Assembly: GCF_021155775.2 (NCBI RefSeq)
Contig: NC_060232.1
Location: forward strand, 27,287,922-27,351,921
DNA from: Neodiprion pinetum
Taxonomy: Eukaryota; Arthropoda; Insecta; Hymenoptera; Diprionidae
Direction of reading: 5' to 3'
DNA length: 64,000 nucleotides
Below are positions 20,964 through 31,560 of the stretch, one piece after another (position 1 is the stretch's first letter; each line of letters begins with the position of its first letter). The notes beneath the pieces were generated by a model. It made no database searches and had not been told where the DNA came from. It saw only the letters and a program-made list of their open reading frames with translations. A program made the position numbers and the translations under genes.

Positions 20964-22986
20964 ATGTCGTCTTATACCGACAATGAAAGTCCGAGCTGCA
21001 GCCAAAAATCTGGGACCAAAATGCTCAAAGGAAAAGACGACTTCCAATCGAATTTTTTGAGCCGTTTTAGAGACATAAAAAACCTCCGCCAGATACACAA
21101 GATACCATGGATCAAGGAAACGAGTTTTAACACTGCAATGGGGGGCGTGAGGCACGGATTGAGTCTGATTGCATCTTGGCCAATGATGATGGAAACTTGG
21201 AGAATGACGGTGATTTGGTTGTTTTACGCTGCCGGATTTTTTGTGTGCGTGTGCGGTTGTTTGGGCGGGGCGATTACGGCTAGGGAGGACCTCCAGCGTT
21301 TGGTCGCGGCGCTTGGTCAAGCCATCCCAGTCACGGTGATAGCCATCAAATACGGGCTGTTCAAGACGCAAGTGAAGCCGCTGAACCAGATCCTGAAAAG
21401 CATGGAATCGGACTGGGAAAGTGAAAACCTGAATTCACGAAGGGACGATCAGGAGGCGATACGACGCCGTGAGATAATGACGAATCATGCCCGAGTACCC
21501 AGAATTTTTTTCAACGTTTATACGTCGGTCGTGACGATTTGTTGGATTTTGTTTGCGATCGCGCCAGCAACGAAGAGAATATCGTCACGTGATCAATCCG
21601 CACCGAATGCCAACAAACTCCCTCTCAATTCGTGGTACCCTTTTCCCTTCAGTCACAGCCCTATTTATCAGGTGAGTTTCTGAGTCGAGAATGATGTAGA
21701 GTTTTTTTATCGTGGGTCATTTCGATGCCAGATCATGTACGTGTTCGAGGTATTCTTGGGGAATGTAATGGTCATCGCACACACCGGCATAGACAGTTTG
21801 CTAGTTACCATAATTTTTCATCTCTGCGGACAGCTGGAGATACTGCGGTAAGGCTGGAATTCAATTTACATTACAGGCTCAGTGAGAATCCTTCCGAGGA
21901 ATTCTACGAGTTTATTAAATGCATGTTTATACGATGGGAAATTTTAAGTAAAATAAACTTTAGGACTTTCAGAACATAATTGTCTTTATATGATTATTAA
22001 GCCACACTAACAAGTTGCACACAAATACCGAATTCTCTTTAAATATTATGAAGTGAGATCTGCTCATACTTTATTTTCGCTTTGTTGTTGATCCTACTGC
22101 AAGGGGTTGCATTGAGGAGTTTCGAACTGAGGAACGGAGTGAGGAAATGATGTGGGCCGACGTGAAGTTCATAGTTAAACGACACGAATGGATAATAAAG
22201 TGAGTGACATACGATAAAGTGACTCAGAGGAGACGACGTATTATATTTTAATTTAAATGTTTTCTAGTTCAGCTCGTAGTCTGGAGAAATCCTTCAATAA
22301 AATTTTATTCAGCCAGCTACTTGCAGGCACACTGCACATTTGCTTGGCAGGCTTCAGTGTCCTACAGGTACGCTAAAATTTGAAATCGCCCACTGAATAA
22401 GTTCGATCCTAATTCTGCCGTCACTACAATTGGAAAAATATCATTTACAGGCAATGGAATCCAACAACACGTCAGTTTTTGTGAAGTTCGGCCTTTTACT
22501 TACAATGGCTCTGCAGCAACTATTCATTTATAGTTTGGCTGGGGATTACCTAACGTCCCAGGTGAACAGTCTTAGATTATAGAACGATGCCCAGAATCGG
22601 ACAAATCTTAATTACTTCTGATGCGATTTCTGGCATAAGTTGGTGAGCACTTTTTCAGTGATCATTCGTTTGATACAGGGTACTTTGATCCGAGTAGCTG
22701 CCTATAGAGCCACCTGGTACAAACTACCACCATCTGTGAGCAGATCATTTTTATTGATCATGATCAGAGCAACGAAACCGATTACACTTACTGCGGGAAA
22801 ATTCTCCGTCATGTCATTACCCAATTTCACCTCGGTGAGTTTTTGTTTCAAATATTTGGTGGAACGGATTTTAGAATGAAACGACTATTGACGATATTTT
22901 AGTTTTAACAAAATTTCCAGCTTATCAAATCGGCGGTGTCGTATCTCTCGGTTCTAAGAGCGATGAATACGGACAATTCTAACTAG
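20964..22986 (+). CDS. Odorant receptor OR5, 7tm_6 family, complete, diverged subfamily
   Basis: Seven exons (20964-21671, 21732-21847, 22104-22199, 22268-22367, 22451-22561, 22679-22834, 22921-22986) have GT/AG borders and join in frame to 450 residues. The start is the ATG at 20964 (MSSYTDNESPS). The N-terminus is about 45 residues longer than in OR3/OR4, hydrophilic and Ser/Lys-rich. Landmarks: GGVRHGLSLIASWP, GGAITAREDLQRLV, MESDWESEN, LNSWYPFPF before the first donor, HLCGQLEILR, WADVKFIVKRHEWIIN, FGLLLTMALQQLFIYSLAGD, ATWYKLPPS, RATKPITLTAGKFSV and SYLSVLRAMNTDN. Exon 5 is 111 nt instead of 117; the other middle exons keep the cluster lengths. OR5 is the intact partner of psiOR6 in the second duplicate. 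Confidence 0.9.
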
Positions 22987-24150
22987 TTAGTTAGGACTGT
23001 TGAAGCAGTTTAAGATACTTGAATTCTACTTTATTGACGTAGTTAACTTTGTGCTATTGATAAATATTAGGAAATTTGTTAAAGGGCTATAGTTTACTGT
23101 ATTCATGTCACAAACAATTCTATATTTAAGTATATAGTAAACTTCTATTTCTATTCTGATATCATTTTCTATACGATATTAATCGAATTATCGTCATGTG
23201 TAATAGGCTTTCAAGTCAGTCGTGTCAGTATGCAAAGAAAGTTTTTTACCTAAGCTTGATATACCGTAAACAAAATCATGCAATTGATACATGTCACGCT
23301 CTAAGTAATTTTACTGATCATTTCGAGCACTCTTATTCAATTTGCTAAATACACACTGCAAGGTACTGCATTCAAATAATAGTAGCATGAACATTTGATG
23401 GTAACCATCGTCATTCAAACTTTTTCCCTAATCCATGACCAACGATCGATGAAACAACAATTGTTTGTTGATATTTTTTTGCCAAGATTTATTCTTAAGT
23501 GTAGCTGTAAGGAGAGAGATCGTTTGATGAATTTAGCACGGTTCAGTTTTACTTCGACTTCAAAACGCAACGAATATCAAAATTCACTTCAAACATAGTG
23601 TTTCTTTTCAGACACTCGGAGTTTTGTTGAATATAACAGTATTGCTGTTGTGCTTGATAGGAAACAGATTTTAATAACACTCACAAAATGGCAATATGCG
23701 TTACTTTTGATTTCATCAAGTTCTAAAGGTTTTCTAAAGTTAATTCGTTTTACCACCATACCGTCACATCGCCATTTCACATTATCTTTCAACCAAGTTA
23801 GCAAGGCGTACGATATCGTGATTGATAGGCAAGAAACAGCAACAATTAGTCTATCGATCAATAAAAATTTTCCCTATTAATGGTGAAATTTCGACCCAAG
23901 ATGCTACCATAATTAATAGCAGGACCAAACCGAACCTTGTACGTTAGTCAACAAACGAATCTGTATAGCAAGTGAACACCTTTTATCAGTTTAGGAAGTT
24001 CTTGAAAGTGAAAAAGTTTATATGAAATGGAGAATCTTGCCCAGATACAGCAACCCAAACGGAACTGAAAACTTAGAAGCTGATGGTGAGTATTAAGATT
24101 AACGATACAGTTAATCTTTCTTTATTTTATCTAACCCTGGTAAAAAAATA
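22987..24150. other. OR5 downstream region
   Basis: About 23340-23600 is homologous to about 31180-31410 after psiOR6: TTTGTTGATATTTTTTTGCC matches CTTGTTGACATTTTTTGCCC, and CAAAATTCACTTC is shared. A 90-codon minus-strand frame (23861-23589) has two hydrophobic stretches and a charged middle (WLKDNVKWRCDG), but I do not recognise it. No receptor exon was seen. Confidence 0.45.
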
Positions 24151-24469
24151 AAAAAGCTGAACACGTTTTAACAGTTGCATATTACGAATAATTTTGAGGA
24201 AAAAAGGTGATAAGCATTTGCTACGTTTCGATTTTCTTATAACAATTGAATTCGCATTTCCCTGCCTACTTTTTTGCGAGCAAAATATCGGCTAGAAAAG
24301 TTAAGCATAGATAGAAATAAATCAGCTCTATCTGTTGTTACAAAGTTAGTTGAACGTAAAAACTACACATCGTGACAAAATCGAACGTACACAGCTTTAC
24401 CCAGGCATACGCAAAGCGTTCTACATCAAGACGGAGTCTCCCCTCCATGAAATCATTCCCTCCGCCACA

Positions 24470-24760
24470 GTCCACTTTTTATTCAAAGCTTTGCGTATAG
24501 TTTCCAACTTTGCAATACCCATCGGCAATTATTTGAATCAAGTTTATGATTCTGTTGTCCAACTTCGCCTTCATACTTTGAATTCTGTGTACGCCAGACA
24601 TATCTTCCAATATTTAAGATTCATGAACTTTGCCCACAGCGCATGCATCTCTGCAGGGAACGTCCCTTGCCATTACCTGATCGCAGAGTGCTTTGTCTGT
24701 ATTGACAGAATTTCTAATCGCGAACCTGACTGCGTGGTTCAATCGTGAACGAATCTCCGA
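24470..24760 (+). promoter_or_regulatory. Shared upstream module before OR4
   Basis: CTTTTTATTCAAAGCTTTGCG, then CCAACTTTGCAATACCC, GGCAATTATTTGAATCAAG, GATTCATGAACTTTGCCC and GCGCATGCATCTCTGCAGGG. It is very close to the OR3 copy and at the same distance from the start codon. The preceding CCTCCATGAAATCATTCCCT is also shared with OR3. Confidence 0.55.
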
Positions 24761-24823
24761 AGCTAATAGATCGGTATCTTCTTTGGCCGACGAAATTTTC
24801 AATAGTGAAGAGTGCAAAACGCA

Positions 24824-27105
24824 ATGTTGGAACAGTCCAAAGTCATGATTACACAGGAGAACCATAATTTTAGCAATCAATTCACCACAGCGATTTGTGG
24901 CCTGCGTTACGTTATGATTTATTTGGGAGTTTGGCCAGGACAAAAATATCAAAACTTGTATCGTTTCATTTGGTTTTTTCACTTGGCAAGTTTGATATTT
25001 CTAGCTTCCGGTTCAGTAGGTGGCATCGTCTTACTAAGACACGACATAAATAAACTCATCAACAACTTAAGTATGTCAAGTCCAATGATACTCATTTCCT
25101 GTAAGTGGCTTACATTTTCGTTGCGTCAGAAACTGTGCAAAAAGCTTATGCATTCCATGGACGAAGATTGGGTCAACTTGAGCAAAGATACTTTTATTTA
25201 TAAAAGTGTGCCGGATTCTAAACGTGTAATCACCAATCATTATCAAGCTTCGACTGTTTTCGTCTACACCTTTTTGATCGTAGCTACTATTGCAACCATT
25301 AATTTTGCGACTGATTCTTTTCTCTCTCTAAGCAATCGCGATAATAATACTGATCAGGATAATCTCTTGCCAATGCCATACAGCTGGTATCCTGTAGATT
25401 ACAACAGATCGGGTTATATTGTTCAGGTAAATATGAAATGTTAAATTCTTATCAAACGCTTGTACCTATAAACGTAGATATGACACGTAATGCTTAAAGC
25501 AGTAAAAAATAGCTCTCCATCATTCATCGGACCTTGAATAATTCAAGTTCTTGGTGGTCGCTCAAATAATCAGTATGGTGACAACATTTCTGGCAACAAC
25601 TGCAGTAGACGGCTTCTTCGTTGCTGCGATTCTACACGTGAGCAGTCAACTCAAGATTCTAACGTAAGCTATGCATGCATGAATACAAATAACATGTGGC
25701 AATTAAAAAGAATTCGATTCCGCTAATACTTTCGTACTTTTCCAGATATTTCGTCGAAGGAATCGCTTATAGACCGTCACATCCCGAACATTACAGAATA
25801 GAGATTAGAGAAATGGTGAAACGCCATCAGGTGCTGTTGAAGTAAATTTCATTGCCTCGTTTCCTGATTATTTTTAAAAAAAACCTCATTCCCTTATCGC
25901 ACAAGTAATATACTTTTACTTCTAGCGTAGCTGCCACGCTGCAAGAATTTTACAGGCTCATTGCTCTGCAGCATGTAATGGCGTGTGTGCTTGCTCTTTG
26001 CTTCCTCGAGTGTTCATTTCTCATGGTAAGTATGCAGAAATATTTTTCCAGTCTGACGGTACTACATGGTGACGCCACAAGTATTTTGTAGTAAATGCAG
26101 TTACATAATTATAATAAATCGGATAAAAACTTTTGTTGTTTATGCTATCAAGGTAACCGTGAAATCATTTTCAATTTTTATAAAAGAAATCGTGACGCAT
26201 GGTGAGTTTGTAGATCTTAAATCCTAGACCCCACTAATTGATCCTTTTAATACCAAAATGTTTAGGAACTACAAGAAAATGGAGCGAGCAAAACAATTTT
26301 GTTAAAGTTTGGACTTTTCGCTATCGGATCGTTGGAGACTGCCTTTATCTACTGTTTTGCCGGTAATTCGTTGATAAATCAAGTAAGCAAGAATAACTGT
26401 AACATTATTTCTATTTCTGCAAATCACAAGAAAATCCTGTGTCACATGGGCAAACATTTAGCTCAAGACTGTGGCTACAAAATCCAAACCGCGAATGAAT
26501 GAGTATTCACAATCAGGATATAAGACATATTGCAAACAGTGCCACGTCAAATACGATTTACGATTTTTATCTGTTTTCCACAATACCGCACTGTAGCAGA
26601 AATAATACCTATCAACTTGACTTGCTGAACTTCTTTTATTTTTAAAAAAGAATGCAAATCTGCAGACTACCTACAAAAAGTTAACATTAATTTAACGCTT
26701 GCTGCGCGTAACGGCTGTATTTGCGTTCAATCAATGCATCTTTTCGCATTCAAGGGCTATGCTCTCGGATTGGCGATCTACAGTTCCAAATGGTACAATT
26801 TCGAAAGATCGATAAATCTTTCGTTGTCAATAGTAATGATCAGAGCACAGAAGCCGATAGAGATTAGCGCAGCCAACATTTTTCCTCTCACGTTAGAAAA
26901 TTTCACAGTCGTAAGTAATCTCATTGCATTATCAATTTATCATTTATATCTCTGCATACTCCGGCTGACTCTCAATCAGATATTCTATTTTGTTTCCTGA
27001 ACGCTCAACAATTTTATAGTCGTTATTTGTCTATGCTTACAGATAGTCAAGGTAGCTGCATCATATCTCTCTACTCTACGAGCTTACAGTATGGCGGAAG
27101 CTTAA
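24824..27105 (+). CDS. Odorant receptor OR4, 7tm_6 family, complete
   Basis: Seven exons (24824-25426, 25548-25663, 25746-25841, 25926-26025, 26266-26382, 26755-26910, 27043-27105) have GT/AG borders and join in frame to 416 residues. The start is ATG at 24824 (MLEQSKVMITQ). The next in-frame ATG, at 24845, is the one OR3 must use. It is closely related to OR3 throughout: MIYLGVWPGQKYQ, HSMDEDWVNLSKD, MPYSWYPVD, LQEFYRLIALQHVMACVLAL, GLFAIGSLETAFIYCFAG, RAQKPIEISAANIFPLTLEN, SYLSTLRAYSMAEA. Introns are compact. A polyadenylation signal follows 77 bp after the stop. It is the intact left gene of duplicate unit 2. Ligand unknown. Confidence 0.92.
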
Positions 27106-28780
27106 AAAAATTTCATTACAGCCATTCAACGAGTGCAAGACAAAACAAAACTAACGGGAACACCGATTGACCAAGCTACAGAATAAATTAAATAGAATAT
27201 GAAGTGCAAAATAAACTCGAGCATCTCTTGAGACTTGTTTGCATTGTAATTATTTGAATCTAATGCGCTGTGCGGTTGGCGATTCCTTTCTCTATGTGCT
27301 TGAATTCCCATTCAGTTTGTCGATTTACGTACAAATTGAGTCAAGGAAGTATATTTTACATTTTAGCCACAGGTACGAGAACACGAACGCACTAAAAAAA
27401 GTATTTCCCAATTTCGTTATTGTGAAATCCAAAAAAGATTTAGCAGATGTTATTGTAACCAATACAGATATTAAACGTGAACTCGTTATTTCAATTTGCA
27501 TTCATTCGACTAAAATTGAATCTCACGCATATTGCAATCAAAACCCACAATATGAAAATAAAAAGTGTGGCATAATAGGTATCCACAAATGTGTTCCAAC
27601 TGCAACTACGTAATGCGATTTGCTTCGCTCGTCGTTTCGAGAAAATCATACACCGTCCCTGTGATTACATAATACAGTGGAAATTGTAAAAAACTGTTAG
27701 AATGTTATCCGATGACCAACAGTTTACACCCGAGTCTTCGGAAATACGCAACTTTTAATTCATAAGCAAATCGTCCTCGCAGTCAAAGTGTCAAGTTAGC
27801 CCACCAGTAGGATCGACTCACGCCTCACAGTTTGCCGATAGGTCACATAATAATTACAGTAACCAGATTATTTTACTGAAGAAATCCATTGCCAATGTAC
27901 AGTGTATTTGAACATTCACTTCGAAATCTGTGAAAACGATATTGAGATTTTTGATTAAGTGTGTAAGCATATCACTTGTCTAATGGCATAAGATCGTAAA
28001 CACCATTACGTATATTTTTATGTATATATATATTTTCTGCGTTTTTTGGCCAAATAAATTGTTCACATTACCCGCTACAGAAAAAATTAACAGCGCGGTC
28101 ACTAGTCGATACGTGACAATAGTCAAATACATAAATTACGTAAAGAAATTGGAGAAGTTTCGATCCTGGCGTCAGTTCACTCTTTCGGTCTACATGGTAG
28201 TGTGATCATGTCTAGGTATATGATATCTCCGATTTAATTATTCGTCAACGTAAGGCATTTCTAAAATGTTAGTCAAAATTATCGCGAAATAAACTGGAGT
28301 GATTCACTATTTCTAGTATGCTTTGTAAAAATGAAGGATCTGTCGTAAATCGAAAAGACGTACGTTTATAAGTTTAATGGTATTGAACCAAAAAAAATAT
28401 CAAGATGGTAATAGATAATTTTTAAATTTGCCACGTGATCATACATTGCATTTAATATGTATCAAAATTCATCAAAAATTGGTGAAATACACATTTTGAC
28501 ATGTCCTGGTTCATGTCAATAAATAATAAAAGTATTTTAGAGTCTTTTGATGTTTATATGTGATCTAATTTATGAAACGATTTATATAATTGATCATTTC
28601 AATAAAATCTCTTGTTTTTTGAATCCTGTCTTTAAAATTTATAGATTAGCGTGGCCCATTCTTTTTTGATGTGAAATATTCTGATCCACGAGCATTATTC
28701 TCAATTTAAATTTCAGTCACAAAGTATCTGAGGTTTCAATAACTCATTCTTCCTTCAGACCTACCTCTAGTCGGAAAATT
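27106..28780. other. OR4-psiOR6 intergenic region
   Basis: Homologous in part to 16548-17290 after OR3. A 124-codon + frame at 27239-27613 (lysine/isoleucine-rich) is not recognisable, and its homologous region after OR3 is not open, so it is probably chance. No gene was seen. Confidence 0.45.
27182..27187 (+). terminator. OR4 polyadenylation signal
   Basis: AATAAA 77 bp after the OR4 stop codon; a second one is at about 27210. Confidence 0.5.
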
Positions 28781-28879
28781 ACATAACGCAAAAACCAGAC
28801 CGTACTATGAAATTATAACCATTTACCCAGCTAAGAGAAGGTTATTTTCTGGACATTGCAACTCCACCACATACATAGT

Positions 28880-29080
28880 ACATTTTTTATCATTCAATGC
28901 TCGATCAAGTTTCAAAGTTTTCAGCGTACACCTGGAATTAGTTGTATCAACTGTGCACTTCTATCGTTCGAGTTTGTCGTGATACCTTCAAGTTGGATGG
29001 ACAGGACACACTGCAGAATTTAAAATGCACGAACTTTTTACTCGATATTCATACAATGCGTCTGCATGGGAAACGCCGCG
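28880..29080 (+). promoter_or_regulatory. Shared upstream module before psiOR6
   Basis: Closely matches the OR5 copy: AATTAGTTGTATCAACTGTG, then CACTTCTATCGTTCGAGTTT, GTCGTGATACCTTCAAG and ATGCACGAACTTTTTACTCG. Confidence 0.5.
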
Positions 29081-30003
29081 TGCTATCGATTGAAATTGAT
29101 TCGCGCTGACTGCATCGATTGAATTTGTAATTTATTCTGAGTTGGGTGGGTTAGTCAAAACCGAAGCTTCGCAGTGAGAGGATCATCCTTACCAATAGCT
29201 GAAGATTTCATATTCTTCCTTTTGCAGAAGGAGAATCCAAGTTTATTATTCGTCACACAGTGACTGTCGAAAACCGAAGTATGCTTCAAACGATAAAAAC
29301 CACAAAGCACACATGGTGAATAAAGTGGCGGTGAATAGACGAAAATTGGGACAAGAATAAAGTAAAAGGTAAGAGTAGATAAGATCAGTAGTGATGTAAT
29401 TACAAGAATTTAAAATATGATTTGGGGCGAAAACAGAGGGAAAGAACGCTGAAGCGCCTGTGATTTGAATACGTTAAGTATCTATAAGTTACAAATATTA
29501 CCTTTCATCAATTTTCCCAACAATTGTTTTTCGAGCAAATTATAAAAATTTATAGAGCCGTACAATAGCGATGCGATAAACTTGCACTGCTGTTGTAGCG
29601 CTGCCATAAAGTGCTATTTAATTTGATGTTTAAAAGAATAATACACAATTTAGTTAAAGAATAATTAAGCTATCATTCAGTGCCACTGAATTTTTAATCA
29701 TGCGGGGAACCGGCTGTATTTTTACAGTTAAATTATGCGCGATTCGTTCGAGTCCAGAAGTTCAGATACATATAGTATCCATTACTCACCTATTATTTGT
29801 CATTATTTTCGACCACGCGAACTCGTTTATCTGCTCAAATTTAAGCACAACGGTATCCCTGCTGGTCCACTTATTGTTACTGTTAAAAATCAAGGGCGAA
29901 ATACTTAAAAGAAAAGAAAATTACAATTCAACTTGCGTAGCCATTTTTGAGAAATGAAAATTGTCCGGCAGATCTAATCGGACTAGAAGAATGGGAATCT
30001 AAA

Positions 30004-30912
30004 TTCATCTAAGCATCATGCCCGAGTACCCAGGATTCTTTTCAAATTTACTGACGATTGTGATGATTTATTGGATATAGTTTAGGATCACACCAACAAC
30101 CAGGCGAATATCGTCACGTGATCAATCGCCTCGTATCCTTTTCCCGTCAATTACAGCCTCCAAGTACCAGGTGAGTTTTTTTTTTTTATCAAGGTTCATT
30201 TCAGTGCCAGATTAATTACGTGTTCGAAGTATTCTTTTGGACTGTAACGGTCATCGCACACACCGGCATAGACAGTTTGGCAGTAACCGTAATTTTTCAT
30301 CTTTGCGAACAGCTGAAGATACCGCGGTAAGTATGGAATTTATTTCACATCGTAGCTTCAGTGCCAATTCTACCAAGGGATTCCGCAATTCGATGTCAAA
30401 TCCTCAGTTTTTAGACCAGCAATGAGTGTATCAAATGCACGGGGATGACCGGTTCATTCACAATGGCACTACAGCTTAGTTATAGTCTGGCTGAGAATTA
30501 TTTTACGTCGCAGCTGAATATTTTTTTCATGATACCCTGAATCGAGCGAAAAATTGATTACTGTTAATGTGATTTCATGATTAAAGTGGCGAGTACTTTT
30601 TCGTAGGGCGCTCTGATCCAAAGGGCTGTAAATCATCTGTAAATCCACTTGGGACAGGCTATCACCGCTTGGGAGTAGGTAATTTCTTTTGGTTCTTTCC
30701 AGAACAACTGAATCGATTATACTCATTATTGAAAAATTTTCCGACGTGCCATTATTCAATTCCATCTTGATGAGTTTTAAATTCGAATATTTGATGTAGT
30801 AAAATCTAAGAGGGAACAGCAATTGCCGATATTTCACGTTTGGTGATATTACCAAGTGATCAAATCGGCCGTTATCACATCTCTCGGTTCTAAAGGCAAT
30901 GAATACAGACTA
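30004..30912 (+). pseudogene. psiOR6, broken duplicate of odorant receptor OR5
   Basis: Only the 3' end of exon 1 remains (30004-30173, with stops and deletions). Exon 2 (30211-30326) is still open, 116 nt, with good splice sites (HTGIDSLAVTVIFHLCEQLK). Exons 3 and 4 are missing: only 92 bp separate exon 2 from the exon 5 relic. The exon 5 relic (30419-30514) has internal deletions. The exon 6 relic (about 30617-30773) is frame-broken. The exon 7 relic (about 30855-30912) carries a one-base insertion relative to OR5. It cannot make a receptor. Homology to OR5 is clear from the shared splice positions and flanks. Confidence 0.85.
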
Positions 30913-31560
30913 GTTAAAATAACTATTCAAGAGTGTTAAAGAATTCCAAAATACTTGAATTCTGCTTTAATCGCGGAAATAGTTTTATACTCCACCTAAA
31001 ATTTTGGAAAATTACTTATCAGTGTAGTTGTCTGTGCTCAAATAAACGTATATATAATAAATGTACTTAAATAAACGATAAAATTCGTATCACAAACAAT
31101 TACACGATCAAGTCAACTTCTATTTCGATCGTCGTTACACAAAAAACATTATCAAGTTAGTCATAGTATGCAAATTAATCATTTCTCTGAGTGAAATATG
31201 CCACCGCAAAGTACATTCAATATCTGTCCCTAATCCGAAACCGGCAATCGATGCGGCAGCTAAGACTTGTTGACATTTTTTGCCCAAATTCACACTCGGG
31301 CGTAGCAGTGGGGGCGGGAACTATTTACAAGATTTACAAGCCACCGTTCAGTCTTAATTCACCTTCGGAACGCGTCGGATGTCAAAATTCACTTCGTACA
31401 AAGTATTCGTGTTCGAGACGGTCGGCAATTGATCGTAGTAGCAGCGTTATCGTGATTCATGGAAAACCGATTATAAAGCGACTGGTTTATGGAGTGAGAG
31501 ACAATCAAGCTTCCAATTTTGGTACAGAATTTGATTTTCTAAAATGGTCGTAAAAGTCGA

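Larger units (their letters stand above)
12200..23600 (+). repeat. Segmental duplication, unit 1 (OR3 + OR5)
   Basis: Gene order, orientation and several non-coding stretches match unit 2 (24150-31560): the GCGAGCAAATC region at about 12325, the OR3 module and gene, the OR3 downstream sequence, the OR5 module, the gene and its tail. Unit 1 is about 4 kb longer because of expanded OR3 introns, the 17.3-19.2 kb insertion and the intact OR5 exons. Edges are approximate. Confidence 0.65.
24150..31560 (+). repeat. Segmental duplication, unit 2 (OR4 + psiOR6)
   Basis: Second copy of the two-gene block. The receptor nearest the left edge is intact (OR4) and the second one is broken (psiOR6). Intergenic homology to unit 1 is visible at about 27125-27870 and 28785-29060. 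Confidence 0.65.

Noticed and set aside
21725..21979. 84-codon frame as a separate gene
   Set aside because: It overlaps OR5 exon 2 in another frame; the receptor frame is supported by splice sites and homology.
27239..27613. 124-codon + frame after OR4 as a gene
   Set aside because: The homologous sequence after OR3 is not open and the product is low-complexity. It is probably chance in AT-rich DNA.
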